Source: Myxococcales bacterium (GTDB lineage Bacteria; Myxococcota_A; Bradymonadia; REDH01). Taken from it: DNA of 64,000 nucleotides. Below, in pieces: positions 9,102-18,660 of this stretch. Position 1 is the stretch's first letter. Every line of letters starts with the position of its first letter. The translations under genes were made by a program, and so were the position numbers. Location: positions 30,799 to 94,798 of the forward strand of contig CANMDT010000001.1 of NCBI GenBank assembly GCA_947496715.1. Direction: 5' to 3'. The notes under the pieces were generated by a model, which had not been told where the DNA came from, made no database searches, and saw only the letters and a list, made by a program, of their open reading frames with translations.

Positions 9102-11792
9102 ATGCCGCAAGCCACCGCCTCCTACCTCGTCGTCCCTGCCCTCGCGGACGCACCCCTCAGTCTCACCGACGAGGAGCAGGAGGAGTTTCGGCGTCAATCA
9201 CGGGGCATCACCAAGGCTGCACTCCAGACCGAGGCCTGGCTCGCCTTCTTCCTCATTCCCTGCTTTGGCATCCTCGATTGGGTCGTGCTGCCCGACTACT
9301 TCGGCACCTTCATGCTGCTCAGGCTCGCAGCAAGCCTCGTCTCACTCGCCACCGCCATCGCATGCCGGTCGCAGAGCGACTTCGTGCTCCGACACATCGA
9401 AACCATCTCCATCGCCTTCCACGTGAGCATCACCTCCGCCATCGCCACCATGTGCTGGTTCGATGGCGGACTCGACTCGCCCTATTACGCTGGAATGGTC
9501 CTCGTCTACCTCGGCTTCGGCCACTTCCAGCTCATGCCGCTGGCCAAGGCCGTTCTTGTCCCGGTCCTCAGCTACATCATCTACATTGCACCCGCACTCT
9601 CGGGAACGACCCACATCGCTTCGCCCGCCTCGGCCATCAACAACCAGTTCTTCCTCGTCTCCTTCGGCTTCGTAACCGTCGTCTCCTGCAACCAGAAACT
9701 CCGACTCCAGATGCGGCAGTTCCTGACCAACCGCAGCCTCGACCTCGCACGCACCGAGGCCGAGCGCGCCAACGAGAAGCTCAAGCAGCTCGACAGGATG
9801 AAGTCCCAGTTCTTCGCCAACATCACCCACGAGCTACGTACCCCGCTCACCATGATCCTCGCACCCGTCGAGTCAGCGAACGACGGCGCGCGCGGCGTTG
9901 TCCCCGCCCACCTCGCACCCACGCTCAAGGATGTCTGGCGCAACGGACTCAAGCTCCTCAAACTCATCAACGACCTCCTCGACTTCTCCAAACTCGAAGA
10001 GGGCTTCGCACGCCTCCGCATCGACGAAACAGACCTCCCCGTCTTCGTCCGACAGATCACCGGCTACGCAGCAGACATGGCCGCCAGAAAGGAGATCACC
10101 CTCTCCTTCAACATCGCAGCGGACCCCGGCACGATGCACCTCGACCATGAGAAGCTCGAGCGAATCGTCGTCAACCTCGTAGACAACGCCCTCAAGTTCA
10201 CCCCCATCGCGGGCTCCGTCGAAGTCACCATCGACTGCTCTCCCACCCACGCCTTTGTCCGCGTCAAAGACAACGGCATCGGCATCGCACCCGAAGCACT
10301 CGACCGCGTCTTCGAGCGCTTCACACAGGCGGACGGCTCCATCCATCGCCAGTTCGGTGGCACGGGAATCGGACTCGCCTTCGCCCGTGAACTCGCCCGC
10401 CTCCACGGCGGAGACATCTCCGTTACGAGCGAACCTGGCCACGGCTCCGTCTTCACACTCAGCCTCCGGCGCGGGCGTGACCACTACGACCCCAATCTCA
10501 TGGACCGGCGCAAAAATGCCGCCCCTGCCGGAGCAGCCATCCGCGGCGACGACGCCGGACCCGCAGAGTGGGCACGCCACCTCACCGAGCGTTTCGACTA
10601 CAAGTTCCAAGGCATCGACGAGGCCACCGAACGCCGTGCCGTCCCCCGCTCCGACGACGAAGGAAAAACCAGCAAGGTCCTCATCGTCGAAGACAACCCC
10701 GACATCCTGCGACTCCTTAACCTCGAACTCTCCGTCGAGCACTCCGTCTACGTCGCCAAGGATGGGCGCCAGGGCATCGAACTCGCACTTCGCGAACAGC
10801 CTGATGTCATCCTCACAGACTTCATGATGCCCGAGGTTGACGGACTCACCCTCATCCGAACCCTGCGCGCCGAGAGCCGCACCGCAGACATCCCCATCAT
10901 CATGCTCACCGCCAAAGGCGATGTAGAAGACCGCCTCGCAGCCGCAGAGGCCGGCGCAGACCTCTACCTCTCAAAGCCCTTCAGCACCCGTGAAGTCCGC
11001 GCCGCCGTCAACGCCCAGCTCAAGCGCCGCGGACGCCAGGTCGGCAACATCATCCGCGCACAGGTTCAGAGCCTCGAGCTCATCTCGGCCAGCCTCGCGC
11101 ACGAGATCCACAACCCGCTCGCCTACATCAAAAACGCCAACACCATCGTCACCGAAAACATCGAAAAACTGCTGCGCATCATCGCAGATCCGGCCCTCTC
11201 CGACGAAGAGAAAACCAAGCGTATCGAAGCAATCCGAAACAGGCTCGGCCGCTCCACCACCATCGCCGATCAGGGCGTCGAACGCATCTCCCAGATCGTC
11301 GACCTCGTCCGCCGCTACGCACGCGCCGGCTACAGCCCCGACCCCATCTCCTTCTCCATCGACGACTCCCTCCAAGACGTCCTCAGGCTCATCCACAGGC
11401 CGCACGACAGCGTCCTACTCCACGCCGAGCTCGAAGCCGGCGATGCACTCATCCGCGTCCGACCCGAAGAGCTCCATCTCGTCTGCCGCAACCTCATCCA
11501 GAACGCCGTCGAAGCCATCGGCGAACGGGGCGACGTCTGGATTGTCGCCAAACGCGAAAATGACGACATCACCATTGCCATCCGCGACAACGGACCCGGC
11601 ATCAACCGCGAGCACATGGCCCGCATCTTCACCCCCTTCTTCTCCACCAAGGAGACGGGCAAGGGCATGGGAATCGGCCTCTCCATCGCCTTCCAGATCG
11701 TCAACAATGCCGGCGGCTCCATCGAGGTCGCCAGCACCCTCGGAGAGGGAGCCACCTTCACCGTACGCATCCCGCTGATCCGTCACGCCTAG
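9102..11792 (+). CDS. Multi-TM hybrid sensor: TM region - histidine kinase - receiver - second histidine kinase
   Basis: Hydrophobic N-terminus; H-box 1 FFANITHELRTPLTMI; receiver KVLIVEDNPDILRLL..ILTDFMMPEVDG..YLSKPFS; H-box 2 SASLAHEIHNPLAYIKN; two HATPase domains. Confidence 0.85.
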   Translation: MPQATASYLVVPALADAPLSLTDEEQEEFRRQSRGITKAALQTEAWLAFFLIPCFGILDWVVLPDYFGTFMLLRLAASLVSLATAIACRSQSDFVLRHIETISIAFHVSITSAIATMCWFDGGLDSPYYAGMVLVYLGFGHFQLMPLAKAVLVPVLSYIIYIAPALSGTTHIASPASAINNQFFLVSFGFVTVVSCNQKLRLQMRQFLTNRSLDLARTEAERANEKLKQLDRMKSQFFANITHELRTPLTMILAPVESANDGARGVVPAHLAPTLKDVWRNGLKLLKLINDLLDFSKLEEGFARLRIDETDLPVFVRQITGYAADMAARKEITLSFNIAADPGTMHLDHEKLERIVVNLVDNALKFTPIAGSVEVTIDCSPTHAFVRVKDNGIGIAPEALDRVFERFTQADGSIHRQFGGTGIGLAFARELARLHGGDISVTSEPGHGSVFTLSLRRGRDHYDPNLMDRRKNAAPAGAAIRGDDAGPAEWARHLTERFDYKFQGIDEATERRAVPRSDDEGKTSKVLIVEDNPDILRLLNLELSVEHSVYVAKDGRQGIELALREQPDVILTDFMMPEVDGLTLIRTLRAESRTADIPIIMLTAKGDVEDRLAAAEAGADLYLSKPFSTREVRAAVNAQLKRRGRQVGNIIRAQVQSLELISASLAHEIHNPLAYIKNANTIVTENIEKLLRIIADPALSDEEKTKRIEAIRNRLGRSTTIADQGVERISQIVDLVRRYARAGYSPDPISFSIDDSLQDVLRLIHRPHDSVLLHAELEAGDALIRVRPEELHLVCRNLIQNAVEAIGERGDVWIVAKRENDDITIAIRDNGPGINREHMARIFTPFFSTKETGKGMGIGLSIAFQIVNNAGGSIEVASTLGEGATFTVRIPLIRHA

Positions 11793-11854
11793 TTCGCTCT
11801 TGGCCTCACCGCGCCGAGTCTGGTAGCCCGCATGCGCTTCATCCTGAGGATTTC

Positions 11855-14371
11855 ATGCGCAATCTCACCATCCATAAGTTCGGCGGCACAAGCGTAGGCT
11901 CGGCAGAGCGACTCACCGCCGCCGCCGCCATCATCGCCGCCTCGCAGACCCCTGCGCTTGTCGTCACCTCTGCCATGAGCGGAACCACCGACGCCCTCCT
12001 GCGCGCCATCTTCGCCGCCGCCGACGGACGCGCAAATGAAGCCCGCGCCGAGGTGGGAAGCGTCACGCTCCGACACCTCGAAACGCTCACCGCCCTCAAC
12101 GACGCCAGCGGTCAAACGGGCACCCGCATCGGCCTCCTCTGCGACGAACTCACCCACCTCATCGAGGCCATCGTCGCCCTTGGTGAAGCGAGCCCCCGCT
12201 CCAAGGACCGCATCGTTTCCGTCGGCGAAAAGCTCGCCGCCGAGCTCCTCACACACGCGCTCCAAAGCGCCGGCCGACAGGCCCTCCCCCTCAGCGCAGA
12301 CACCTTCCTCGAAACCGACGCCCGCTTCACCCAGGCGAGCCCCATCCCCCACATCACCGCAGGCCGCATCCGCCGCGCCCTCACGCCCCACCTCGACGCA
12401 GGGCTCACCCCCGTCGTGACCGGCTTCATCGGCTGCTCCGCTGAGGGACACACCACCACGCTCGGACGCGGCGGCAGCGACTTCTCTGCCACCCTCATCG
12501 GTGCCGCGCTCGGAGCCGCCGACATCATCATCTGGACCGATGTCCCCGGCGTCTTCACCGCCAACCCCCGCATCGTCCCCGAAGCCCTCGCCATCCCCCA
12601 GCTCCACCACCGCGAGGCCGCCGAACTCTCCTTCTACGGCGCAAAAGTCCTCCACCAGCGCACCATCCAGCCCGTCAGCGGAACCGACGCCCGCGTCTGG
12701 ATCAAGAGCTCCTTCGAGCCCCACCTCGAGGGCACCCTTGTCGACCGCAACCAGCTCATCGGCTCACACCCCGTAAAGGCCATCAGCGCCGTGCCCGGTC
12801 AGGCCATCGTCAACGTCGAGGGCCGCGGCATGGCCGGCGTCCCCGGCATCGCCGCACGCATCTTCGGCGCCCTCGCCCGCCACGAAATCAGCGTTACTCT
12901 CATCTGCCAGTCGAGCTCCGAAGCCTCCATCTGCTTCGCCATCCCAAGCGCTGAAGTCGCCTCCGCCGAGGCTGCGCTCAAGCAGGAGTTCCGCCTCGAA
13001 CTCGCCGAAGGCTCTATCGACGACATCACCATCCTCCCCGACTGCGGCATCCTCGCCGTCGTCGGACTCGGCATGGCCCACACGACGGGCGTCGCGGCAC
13101 GCGTCATGACCGCGCTCGCCAAGCAGGGCGTCAGCCTCATCGCCATCGCCCAGGCCTCCTCGGAGCTCAACATCTCCGTCGTCATCCGCGAGTCCGAAAT
13201 CCCCGCCGCCACCCGCGCCCTCCACCGGGCCTTCGAACTCCACCGCCTCGACACCGGCAAAGACGCCGGCGGCCACCTCGACATCATCCTCTTCGGCGTC
13301 GGAAAAATCGCCCGCGCCCTCGTCGAGAACCTCGACCGCCACGCCCCCACCATCCGCGCTCGCTACGGCCTCATCCCCCGCCTCGTCGCCGTCGGCGACC
13401 GCTCCGGCTACCTCCTGCAGCCCTCCGGTCTCGACGCAACCAGCATCGCCGACCTCCTCCGCATCAAGGCAGCGGGCGGCCCCATCACCGACCTCGCCGG
13501 CGCCACCGCCTCCACCGACCCACGCGACCTCCTCCGCGCGGCGCTCCGCTACCGCCTCTCCCACCCCACCCTCGTCGACCTCTCCGACGCCGCGGTCGCC
13601 GCCGACCTCTACGACCTCGCCTTCGCCGAGGGCTGCGACGTCGTCACCGCCAACAAGAAGCCACTGGCCACACCGCCTGAGCGCTACAACGCCATGCGCC
13701 AGCTCCAGCAGACGGGTGCCCGCATCCTCCGCGCAGAGGCCACCGTCGGCGCAGGCCTCCCTGTCATCGACACCCTCGAGATGCTCATCGCCACCGGCGA
13801 CCGCATCCACCGCGTCGACGGCTCCCTCTCCGGAACCCTCGCCTTCCTCATGGAGCGCCTCGAGTCCGGCCAGCCCTTCTCCGAGGCCGTCCGCGACGCC
13901 GAGGCCGGCGGCTACACCGAACCCGACCCGGTCGCCGACCTCACAGGCGACGACGTGGTCCGCAAGGCCATCATCATCTCCCGCATCGGCGGCCTCTCAC
14001 CGGGCCACATCGAGATCGAGCAGGAGGGCTGGGTCGACGGCTCCCTCGCAGGCCTCCCCCTCCCCCTCCTCCTCGAACGCCTCAAGGAGTTCGACGCCCC
14101 CATCGCTGCCCGCCTCGCGGCCGCACGCGAACGCGGCGAAGTCATCCGCTTCGTCGCCAGCGTCGAGCCCGGCCGCATCCGCGTCGGCCCGCAGTCGCTC
14201 CCCCTCGACGCCCCGCTCGCCCGCCTCGCCCGCACCGACAACATGATCGTCATCTCCTCCGAGCGCTACGACCAGCGCCCGCTCGTCGTCACCGGTCCCG
14301 GCGCCGGCGTCCAGGTCACCGCCATGGGCGTCCTCAGCGACATCCTCCGCATCATCGCCGAGCGAGGCTGA
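11855..14371 (+). CDS. thrA: Bifunctional aspartate kinase / homoserine dehydrogenase
   Basis: N-terminal KFGGTSVGSAERL, ACT-like region, C-terminal homoserine dehydrogenase (VTANKKPLATP, EATVGAGLPVI, GGYTEPDPVADLTGDD). Confidence 0.93.
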   Translation: MRNLTIHKFGGTSVGSAERLTAAAAIIAASQTPALVVTSAMSGTTDALLRAIFAAADGRANEARAEVGSVTLRHLETLTALNDASGQTGTRIGLLCDELTHLIEAIVALGEASPRSKDRIVSVGEKLAAELLTHALQSAGRQALPLSADTFLETDARFTQASPIPHITAGRIRRALTPHLDAGLTPVVTGFIGCSAEGHTTTLGRGGSDFSATLIGAALGAADIIIWTDVPGVFTANPRIVPEALAIPQLHHREAAELSFYGAKVLHQRTIQPVSGTDARVWIKSSFEPHLEGTLVDRNQLIGSHPVKAISAVPGQAIVNVEGRGMAGVPGIAARIFGALARHEISVTLICQSSSEASICFAIPSAEVASAEAALKQEFRLELAEGSIDDITILPDCGILAVVGLGMAHTTGVAARVMTALAKQGVSLIAIAQASSELNISVVIRESEIPAATRALHRAFELHRLDTGKDAGGHLDIILFGVGKIARALVENLDRHAPTIRARYGLIPRLVAVGDRSGYLLQPSGLDATSIADLLRIKAAGGPITDLAGATASTDPRDLLRAALRYRLSHPTLVDLSDAAVAADLYDLAFAEGCDVVTANKKPLATPPERYNAMRQLQQTGARILRAEATVGAGLPVIDTLEMLIATGDRIHRVDGSLSGTLAFLMERLESGQPFSEAVRDAEAGGYTEPDPVADLTGDDVVRKAIIISRIGGLSPGHIEIEQEGWVDGSLAGLPLPLLLERLKEFDAPIAARLAAARERGEVIRFVASVEPGRIRVGPQSLPLDAPLARLARTDNMIVISSERYDQRPLVVTGPGAGVQVTAMGVLSDILRIIAERG

Positions 14372-14373
14372 CC

Positions 14374-15318
14374 ATGCGCGCCGCCGCCCGCACCTGCTTC
14401 GCACCCGCGACCGTCTCCAACCTCGGCCCCGGCTTCGACCTCCTCGGCCTCGCCATCGAGGGCATCGGCGATACCGTCACCGCCCGCCTCACCGCAGACC
14501 CCGGCGTCACCGTCGAGCGCATCTTCGGCGACAACGGACGCCTCTCGCTCCTGCCCGCCGAAAACACCGCCGCCATCGCGGCCACCAGCACCCTCCGGCT
14601 CGCACACCGCACCGAAGGCATCGCCCTCACCATCCACAAGGGCATGCCCCTCGGCTCCGGCCTCGGCTCCTCCGCAGCCAGCGCCGCGGCCGCCGCACTC
14701 GCGGTCAACCTGCTGCTCGGCTCCCCCCTCAAGCGCTCCGAACTCGTCGCAGCCGTCCTCGACGCAGAAGAGGCCGTCTCCGGTCGCCACGCCGACAACG
14801 CCGCCCCCGCCCTCCTCGGCGGCCTCGTCCTCGTCCGCTCCCTCGACCCCATCGACATCCTCCGACTCCCCATCCCCCCAGACCTCTTCGTCGCCGTCGT
14901 GACCCCGGACTGCGAGGTCTCCACCCGCGCCGCGCGCGAGCTCCTGCCCAAGCAGATCCCCCTCCGCGCCCGCACCGAGAACGCAGCCAACATCGCCTCC
15001 TTCGTCGCCGCCTGTTACACCCGCGACCTCGGCCTCCTCGCGGCCTCCATCGTCGACCCTGTCGTCACCACGCCGCGACTCGGCCTCATCCCCGGTGGCG
15101 CAGCCGCCCTCGACGCAGCGCAGGCCGCAGGCGCCCTCGCCAGCTCCATCAGCGGCTCAGGCCCCTCCCTCTTCGCCCTCTGCCACACCCGCGCCACCGC
15201 GCAGCGCGCCGCCGCCGCCATGGTCGCCGCCTTCGCTGCTCACAACCTCGCAGCAAAGCCCGTCATCTCTCCCGCCGACGGCCGCGGCGCGCGCGAAGTG
15301 CAGGACCCGCTCGCATGA
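14374..15318 (+). CDS. thrB: Homoserine kinase (GHMP family)
   Basis: FAPATVSNLGPGFDLLGLAI, MPLGSGLGSSAASAAAAALAVN; between thrA and thrC. Confidence 0.92.
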   Translation: MRAAARTCFAPATVSNLGPGFDLLGLAIEGIGDTVTARLTADPGVTVERIFGDNGRLSLLPAENTAAIAATSTLRLAHRTEGIALTIHKGMPLGSGLGSSAASAAAAALAVNLLLGSPLKRSELVAAVLDAEEAVSGRHADNAAPALLGGLVLVRSLDPIDILRLPIPPDLFVAVVTPDCEVSTRAARELLPKQIPLRARTENAANIASFVAACYTRDLGLLAASIVDPVVTTPRLGLIPGGAAALDAAQAAGALASSISGSGPSLFALCHTRATAQRAAAAMVAAFAAHNLAAKPVISPADGRGAREVQDPLA

Positions 15319-16652
15319 ACCAGCCCATCCCCGACGCCCCCTGGCTCCTCCGCTGTGTCGGCTGCGCTGCCACCTACCCCGCCCTCGAGGTCCGCTTCTT
15401 CTGTGGCTGCGGCTCCCTCCTCGAGGTCGAGCACACCCACACCCGCGAACTCCTCGACGAGGCCCTCGCGCCCCACCGCCACGCCCCCAACCGGCAGCCC
15501 ACCTCGGTCACAGACCTGTTCGATCTGCGCCGCGCCTCCAACGCTGCGATCGACCGCTCCGGCGTCTGGCGCTTCCGCGAACTCCTCCTCCCCCTCGCCG
15601 CCGAACACATCGTCACCAAGCCTGAGGGCAACACCAACCTCTACTGCGACGCCCGCCTCTCTGCCTACACTGGCGTCCACAACCTGGTCGTCAAACACGA
15701 GGGCGAAAACCCCACCGGCTCCTTCAAAGACCGCGGCATGACCGCCGGCATCTCCGTCGCCAAGCGGCTCGGCATGAAGGCCGTCGCCTGCGCCTCCACC
15801 GGCAACACCTCCGCCGCCATGGCCTCCTACGCCGCCCAGGCCGGCATGCGCGCCTTCGTCTTCATCCCCGCCGGCAAAATCGCCTTCGGAAAGCTGGCCC
15901 AAGCCCTCGCCTACGGCGCAACCACCCTCCAGATCGACGGCGACTTCGACGCCGCCATGGAGCTCGTCCAGCAGGTCTGCACCAGCGAGGGTATCTACCT
16001 CCTCAACTCCGCCAACCCCTTCCGCATCGAGGGCCAGAAGGCCATCGGCTTCGAGCTCCTCCAAGACCTCGGCTGGACCGTCCCCGACTGGGTCATCCTC
16101 CCCGGCGGAAACCTCGGCAACGCCAGCGCACTCTTCAAGGGCCTCTCCCAACTCAAGGCGCTCGGCCTCATCAGCCGGCTGCCCCGCATCGCGGTCATCC
16201 AGGCCGAAGGCGCCAGCCCCCTCGCCCGCTCCTTCCTCAACAAGACCCCCTACGCGCCCCAACCCAACGCCAATACCATCGCCACCGCCATCCGCATCGG
16301 CGCACCCGTCTCCATCCAGAAGTGCCAGCGCGCCATCGCAGAGACCGACGGCTGGGCCGACCTCGTCACCGACGCAGAAATCCTCGACGCCAAGGCCGTC
16401 CTCGACGCCTCCGGCATCGGCGCAGAACCTGCCTCCTGCGCCTCCATCGCCGGACTCCGCAAGCTCGTCGCAAAGGGCATCATCAAGCCCGGAGAGTCGG
16501 TCGCTGCCATCCTCACAGGACACCTCCTCAAAGACCCCGACGCAGTCGTCGACTACCACGCTGCAGAACCCTCCCCAGACCGCCCCAGAGCCAACCGCCC
16601 CATCCGCGTCCAAGGCTCCCTCGACGAGGTCATCGCACTCCTCCGCAAATAG
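15315..16652 (+). CDS. thrC: Threonine synthase
   Basis: PLP site HEGENPTGSFKDRGMTAGIS; overlaps thrB by 4 nt (ATGA). Confidence 0.92.
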   Translation: MNQPIPDAPWLLRCVGCAATYPALEVRFFCGCGSLLEVEHTHTRELLDEALAPHRHAPNRQPTSVTDLFDLRRASNAAIDRSGVWRFRELLLPLAAEHIVTKPEGNTNLYCDARLSAYTGVHNLVVKHEGENPTGSFKDRGMTAGISVAKRLGMKAVACASTGNTSAAMASYAAQAGMRAFVFIPAGKIAFGKLAQALAYGATTLQIDGDFDAAMELVQQVCTSEGIYLLNSANPFRIEGQKAIGFELLQDLGWTVPDWVILPGGNLGNASALFKGLSQLKALGLISRLPRIAVIQAEGASPLARSFLNKTPYAPQPNANTIATAIRIGAPVSIQKCQRAIAETDGWADLVTDAEILDAKAVLDASGIGAEPASCASIAGLRKLVAKGIIKPGESVAAILTGHLLKDPDAVVDYHAAEPSPDRPRANRPIRVQGSLDEVIALLRK

Positions 16653-16743
16653 CCCCCGTCGCCGCTCACCCGCTTGCGTCTCGCCCAAAATCCGTTAGGC
16701 AAGAGACCCTCAAATCGTACCGCCTTTCAACCGCAGGCAGACC

Positions 16744-16908
16744 ATGTCCGAGCAAGAATCCTCCGAGCGAAAGCCGGTCCTCAACGACTCCGCGCTCCTC
16801 TTCGCAGCCGTCTGGTTCGGACTCCCCACCGTCCTCCTCCTCGTCGGCGAATACTTCGGCGTCCCGGGCATGGTCAATCACTGGGTCAATCAGCTCATCG
16901 GCGGCTGA
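16744..16908 (+). CDS. Small membrane protein (54 aa)
   Basis: Not in the supplied ORF track. Reads MSEQESSERKPVLNDSALLFAAVWFGLPTVLLLVGEYFGVPGMVNHWVNQLIGG*; one clear hydrophobic segment, placed between thrC and ffh. Confidence 0.5.
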   Translation: MSEQESSERKPVLNDSALLFAAVWFGLPTVLLLVGEYFGVPGMVNHWVNQLIGG

Positions 16909-16965
16909 GTCGCGTCGCTCGCCACCTCCGCGAGCCGCCACACGATTTGAGTTAAGGCAACGCAA

Positions 16966-18660
16966 ATGGCCATGTTCGATGCCGTTCGAAAGGGTTTCAA
17001 GAACGCCGTCCATGTCTTCGAAGGAAAGCGAGAGCTGACCGAAGAGAACATCGAAGAGGCCCTCAAGGCCATTCGCCTCTCCCTCTTTGAAGCCGATGTG
17101 AACTTCCAGGTCGTCAAGCGATTCCTCGCTGCCGTCAAAGAGAAGGCCCTCGGCGAGATCGTTCAGATCCGCATCAAGGACGGCGGCAAGACCCTCCGCG
17201 CCTCGCCCGGCGACGTCTTCATCAAGATCTGCCACGATGAACTCGAGGCCCTCATGGGCCCCGTCGACACCGGCCTCACCTTTGTCCAAGGCCGCCTCGG
17301 ACCCACCGTCATCATGATGGTCGGACTCCAAGGCGCCGGCAAAACCACCACCGCCGGCAAGCTCGCCCGCTTCGTCGAACGCCACCACCAGAAGAAGCCC
17401 CTCCTCGTCGCCGCAGACGTCTACCGTCCCGCCGCCATCGAGCAGCTTCAGGTCCTCGGCAAACGCCTCAACATCCCCGTCTATGCCGAGCCAGGTGGCA
17501 ACCCGCCCGACATCGCCGAGCGCGCAGTCGCCCAAGCCAAGGCCGACGGCAACGACGTCGTCATCATCGACACCGCGGGCCGACTTGCCGTCGACGACCT
17601 CCTCATGTCCGAGCTCGAAGAGATCGTTGCACGCGTCAAGCCGCACAACATCCTCCTCGTCGTCGACGCCATGATCGGCCAGGACGCGGTCAACACCGCC
17701 AAGGAGTTCAACGACCGCATCGAACTCGACGGCTTCATCATGACCAAGCTCGATGGCGACGCACGCGGTGGCGCGGCGCTCTCCATCAAAGAGGTCACCA
17801 AAAAGCCCATCAAGTTCATCGGCCTCGGCGAGGGCATGGAGACCCTCCAGGAGTTCCAGCCCGCAGGCTTCGCCGACCGCATCCTCGGCATGGGCGACAT
17901 CCGTTCGCTCGTCAGCCGCATCGAGAATGTCGTCACCGAAGACGAGATGAAGTCTCGCGAGTCCGACGCCGCACGCATGATGTCCGGCCAGTTCGACCTC
18001 AACGACTTCCTCTCCCAGATCCGCATGATCAAGAAGATGGGCTCCCTCGGCGAGATCGTCGAGATGATGCCCTTCGCCAGCGCGCTCCCCGAAGGCTTCT
18101 CCGTCGACGACAACGAGCTCGTCCGCATCGAAGCGCTCATCCAGTCCATGACCCCCGACGAGCGCCGCAACCCCACCCTCGTAGGCAACCAGGTCACCCG
18201 CCAGCGACGCATCGCCAAGGGCTCCGGCCGCAAGCTCGAAGAGGTCACCGACCTCGTCCAGCGCTTCAACATGATGAAGCAGGTCATGGGCGCCCTCTCT
18301 GGAAATACCGGCGGCTTCCTCAGCCAGATCCCCGGCTTCAAGCAGCTCAGCGCTCTCAAGAACCTCAAGAACCTCGACATGGGCAGCCTCCTCGGCGGCA
18401 TGGGCGGAAAGGGCCCCGGCGGCTTCCCCGGCATGGGCGGCTTCCCCGGCATGGGCGGCGGCGGAATGCCAAACATGGCCAGCCTCGAACAGATGTTCGC
18501 TGGCATGCAGCAGCCCCAGCAGCCCAAACTCCCCAAGGGCTTCAACATGCCCGGCGTCCGTGCCGTCTCCGAGGCCGAGGCCAACCGCGGAAACGCCGAG
18601 TTCGAGCGCGAAAAGCGCCGCAAGCTCGCCGCCAAACTCGCCAAAAAGAAGAACCGCTAG
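16966..18660 (+). CDS. ffh: Signal recognition particle protein Ffh
   Basis: GLQGAGKTTTAGKLARF, DVYRPAAIEQL, DTAGRLAVDD, TKLDGDARGGAALS, Met-rich M domain; Gly/Met/Pro-rich C-terminal extension. Confidence 0.95.
   Translation: MAMFDAVRKGFKNAVHVFEGKRELTEENIEEALKAIRLSLFEADVNFQVVKRFLAAVKEKALGEIVQIRIKDGGKTLRASPGDVFIKICHDELEALMGPVDTGLTFVQGRLGPTVIMMVGLQGAGKTTTAGKLARFVERHHQKKPLLVAADVYRPAAIEQLQVLGKRLNIPVYAEPGGNPPDIAERAVAQAKADGNDVVIIDTAGRLAVDDLLMSELEEIVARVKPHNILLVVDAMIGQDAVNTAKEFNDRIELDGFIMTKLDGDARGGAALSIKEVTKKPIKFIGLGEGMETLQEFQPAGFADRILGMGDIRSLVSRIENVVTEDEMKSRESDAARMMSGQFDLNDFLSQIRMIKKMGSLGEIVEMMPFASALPEGFSVDDNELVRIEALIQSMTPDERRNPTLVGNQVTRQRRIAKGSGRKLEEVTDLVQRFNMMKQVMGALSGNTGGFLSQIPGFKQLSALKNLKNLDMGSLLGGMGGKGPGGFPGMGGFPGMGGGGMPNMASLEQMFAGMQQPQQPKLPKGFNMPGVRAVSEAEANRGNAEFEREKRRKLAAKLAKKKNR

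Noticed and set aside
11793-11854. Thr-operon attenuator or leader peptide upstream of thrA
   Set aside because: The intergenic gap is about 60 nt with no Thr/Ile-rich leader ORF or terminator/antiterminator pair.
15240-16688. 482-aa minus-strand ORF
   Set aside because: Antisense to thrC.
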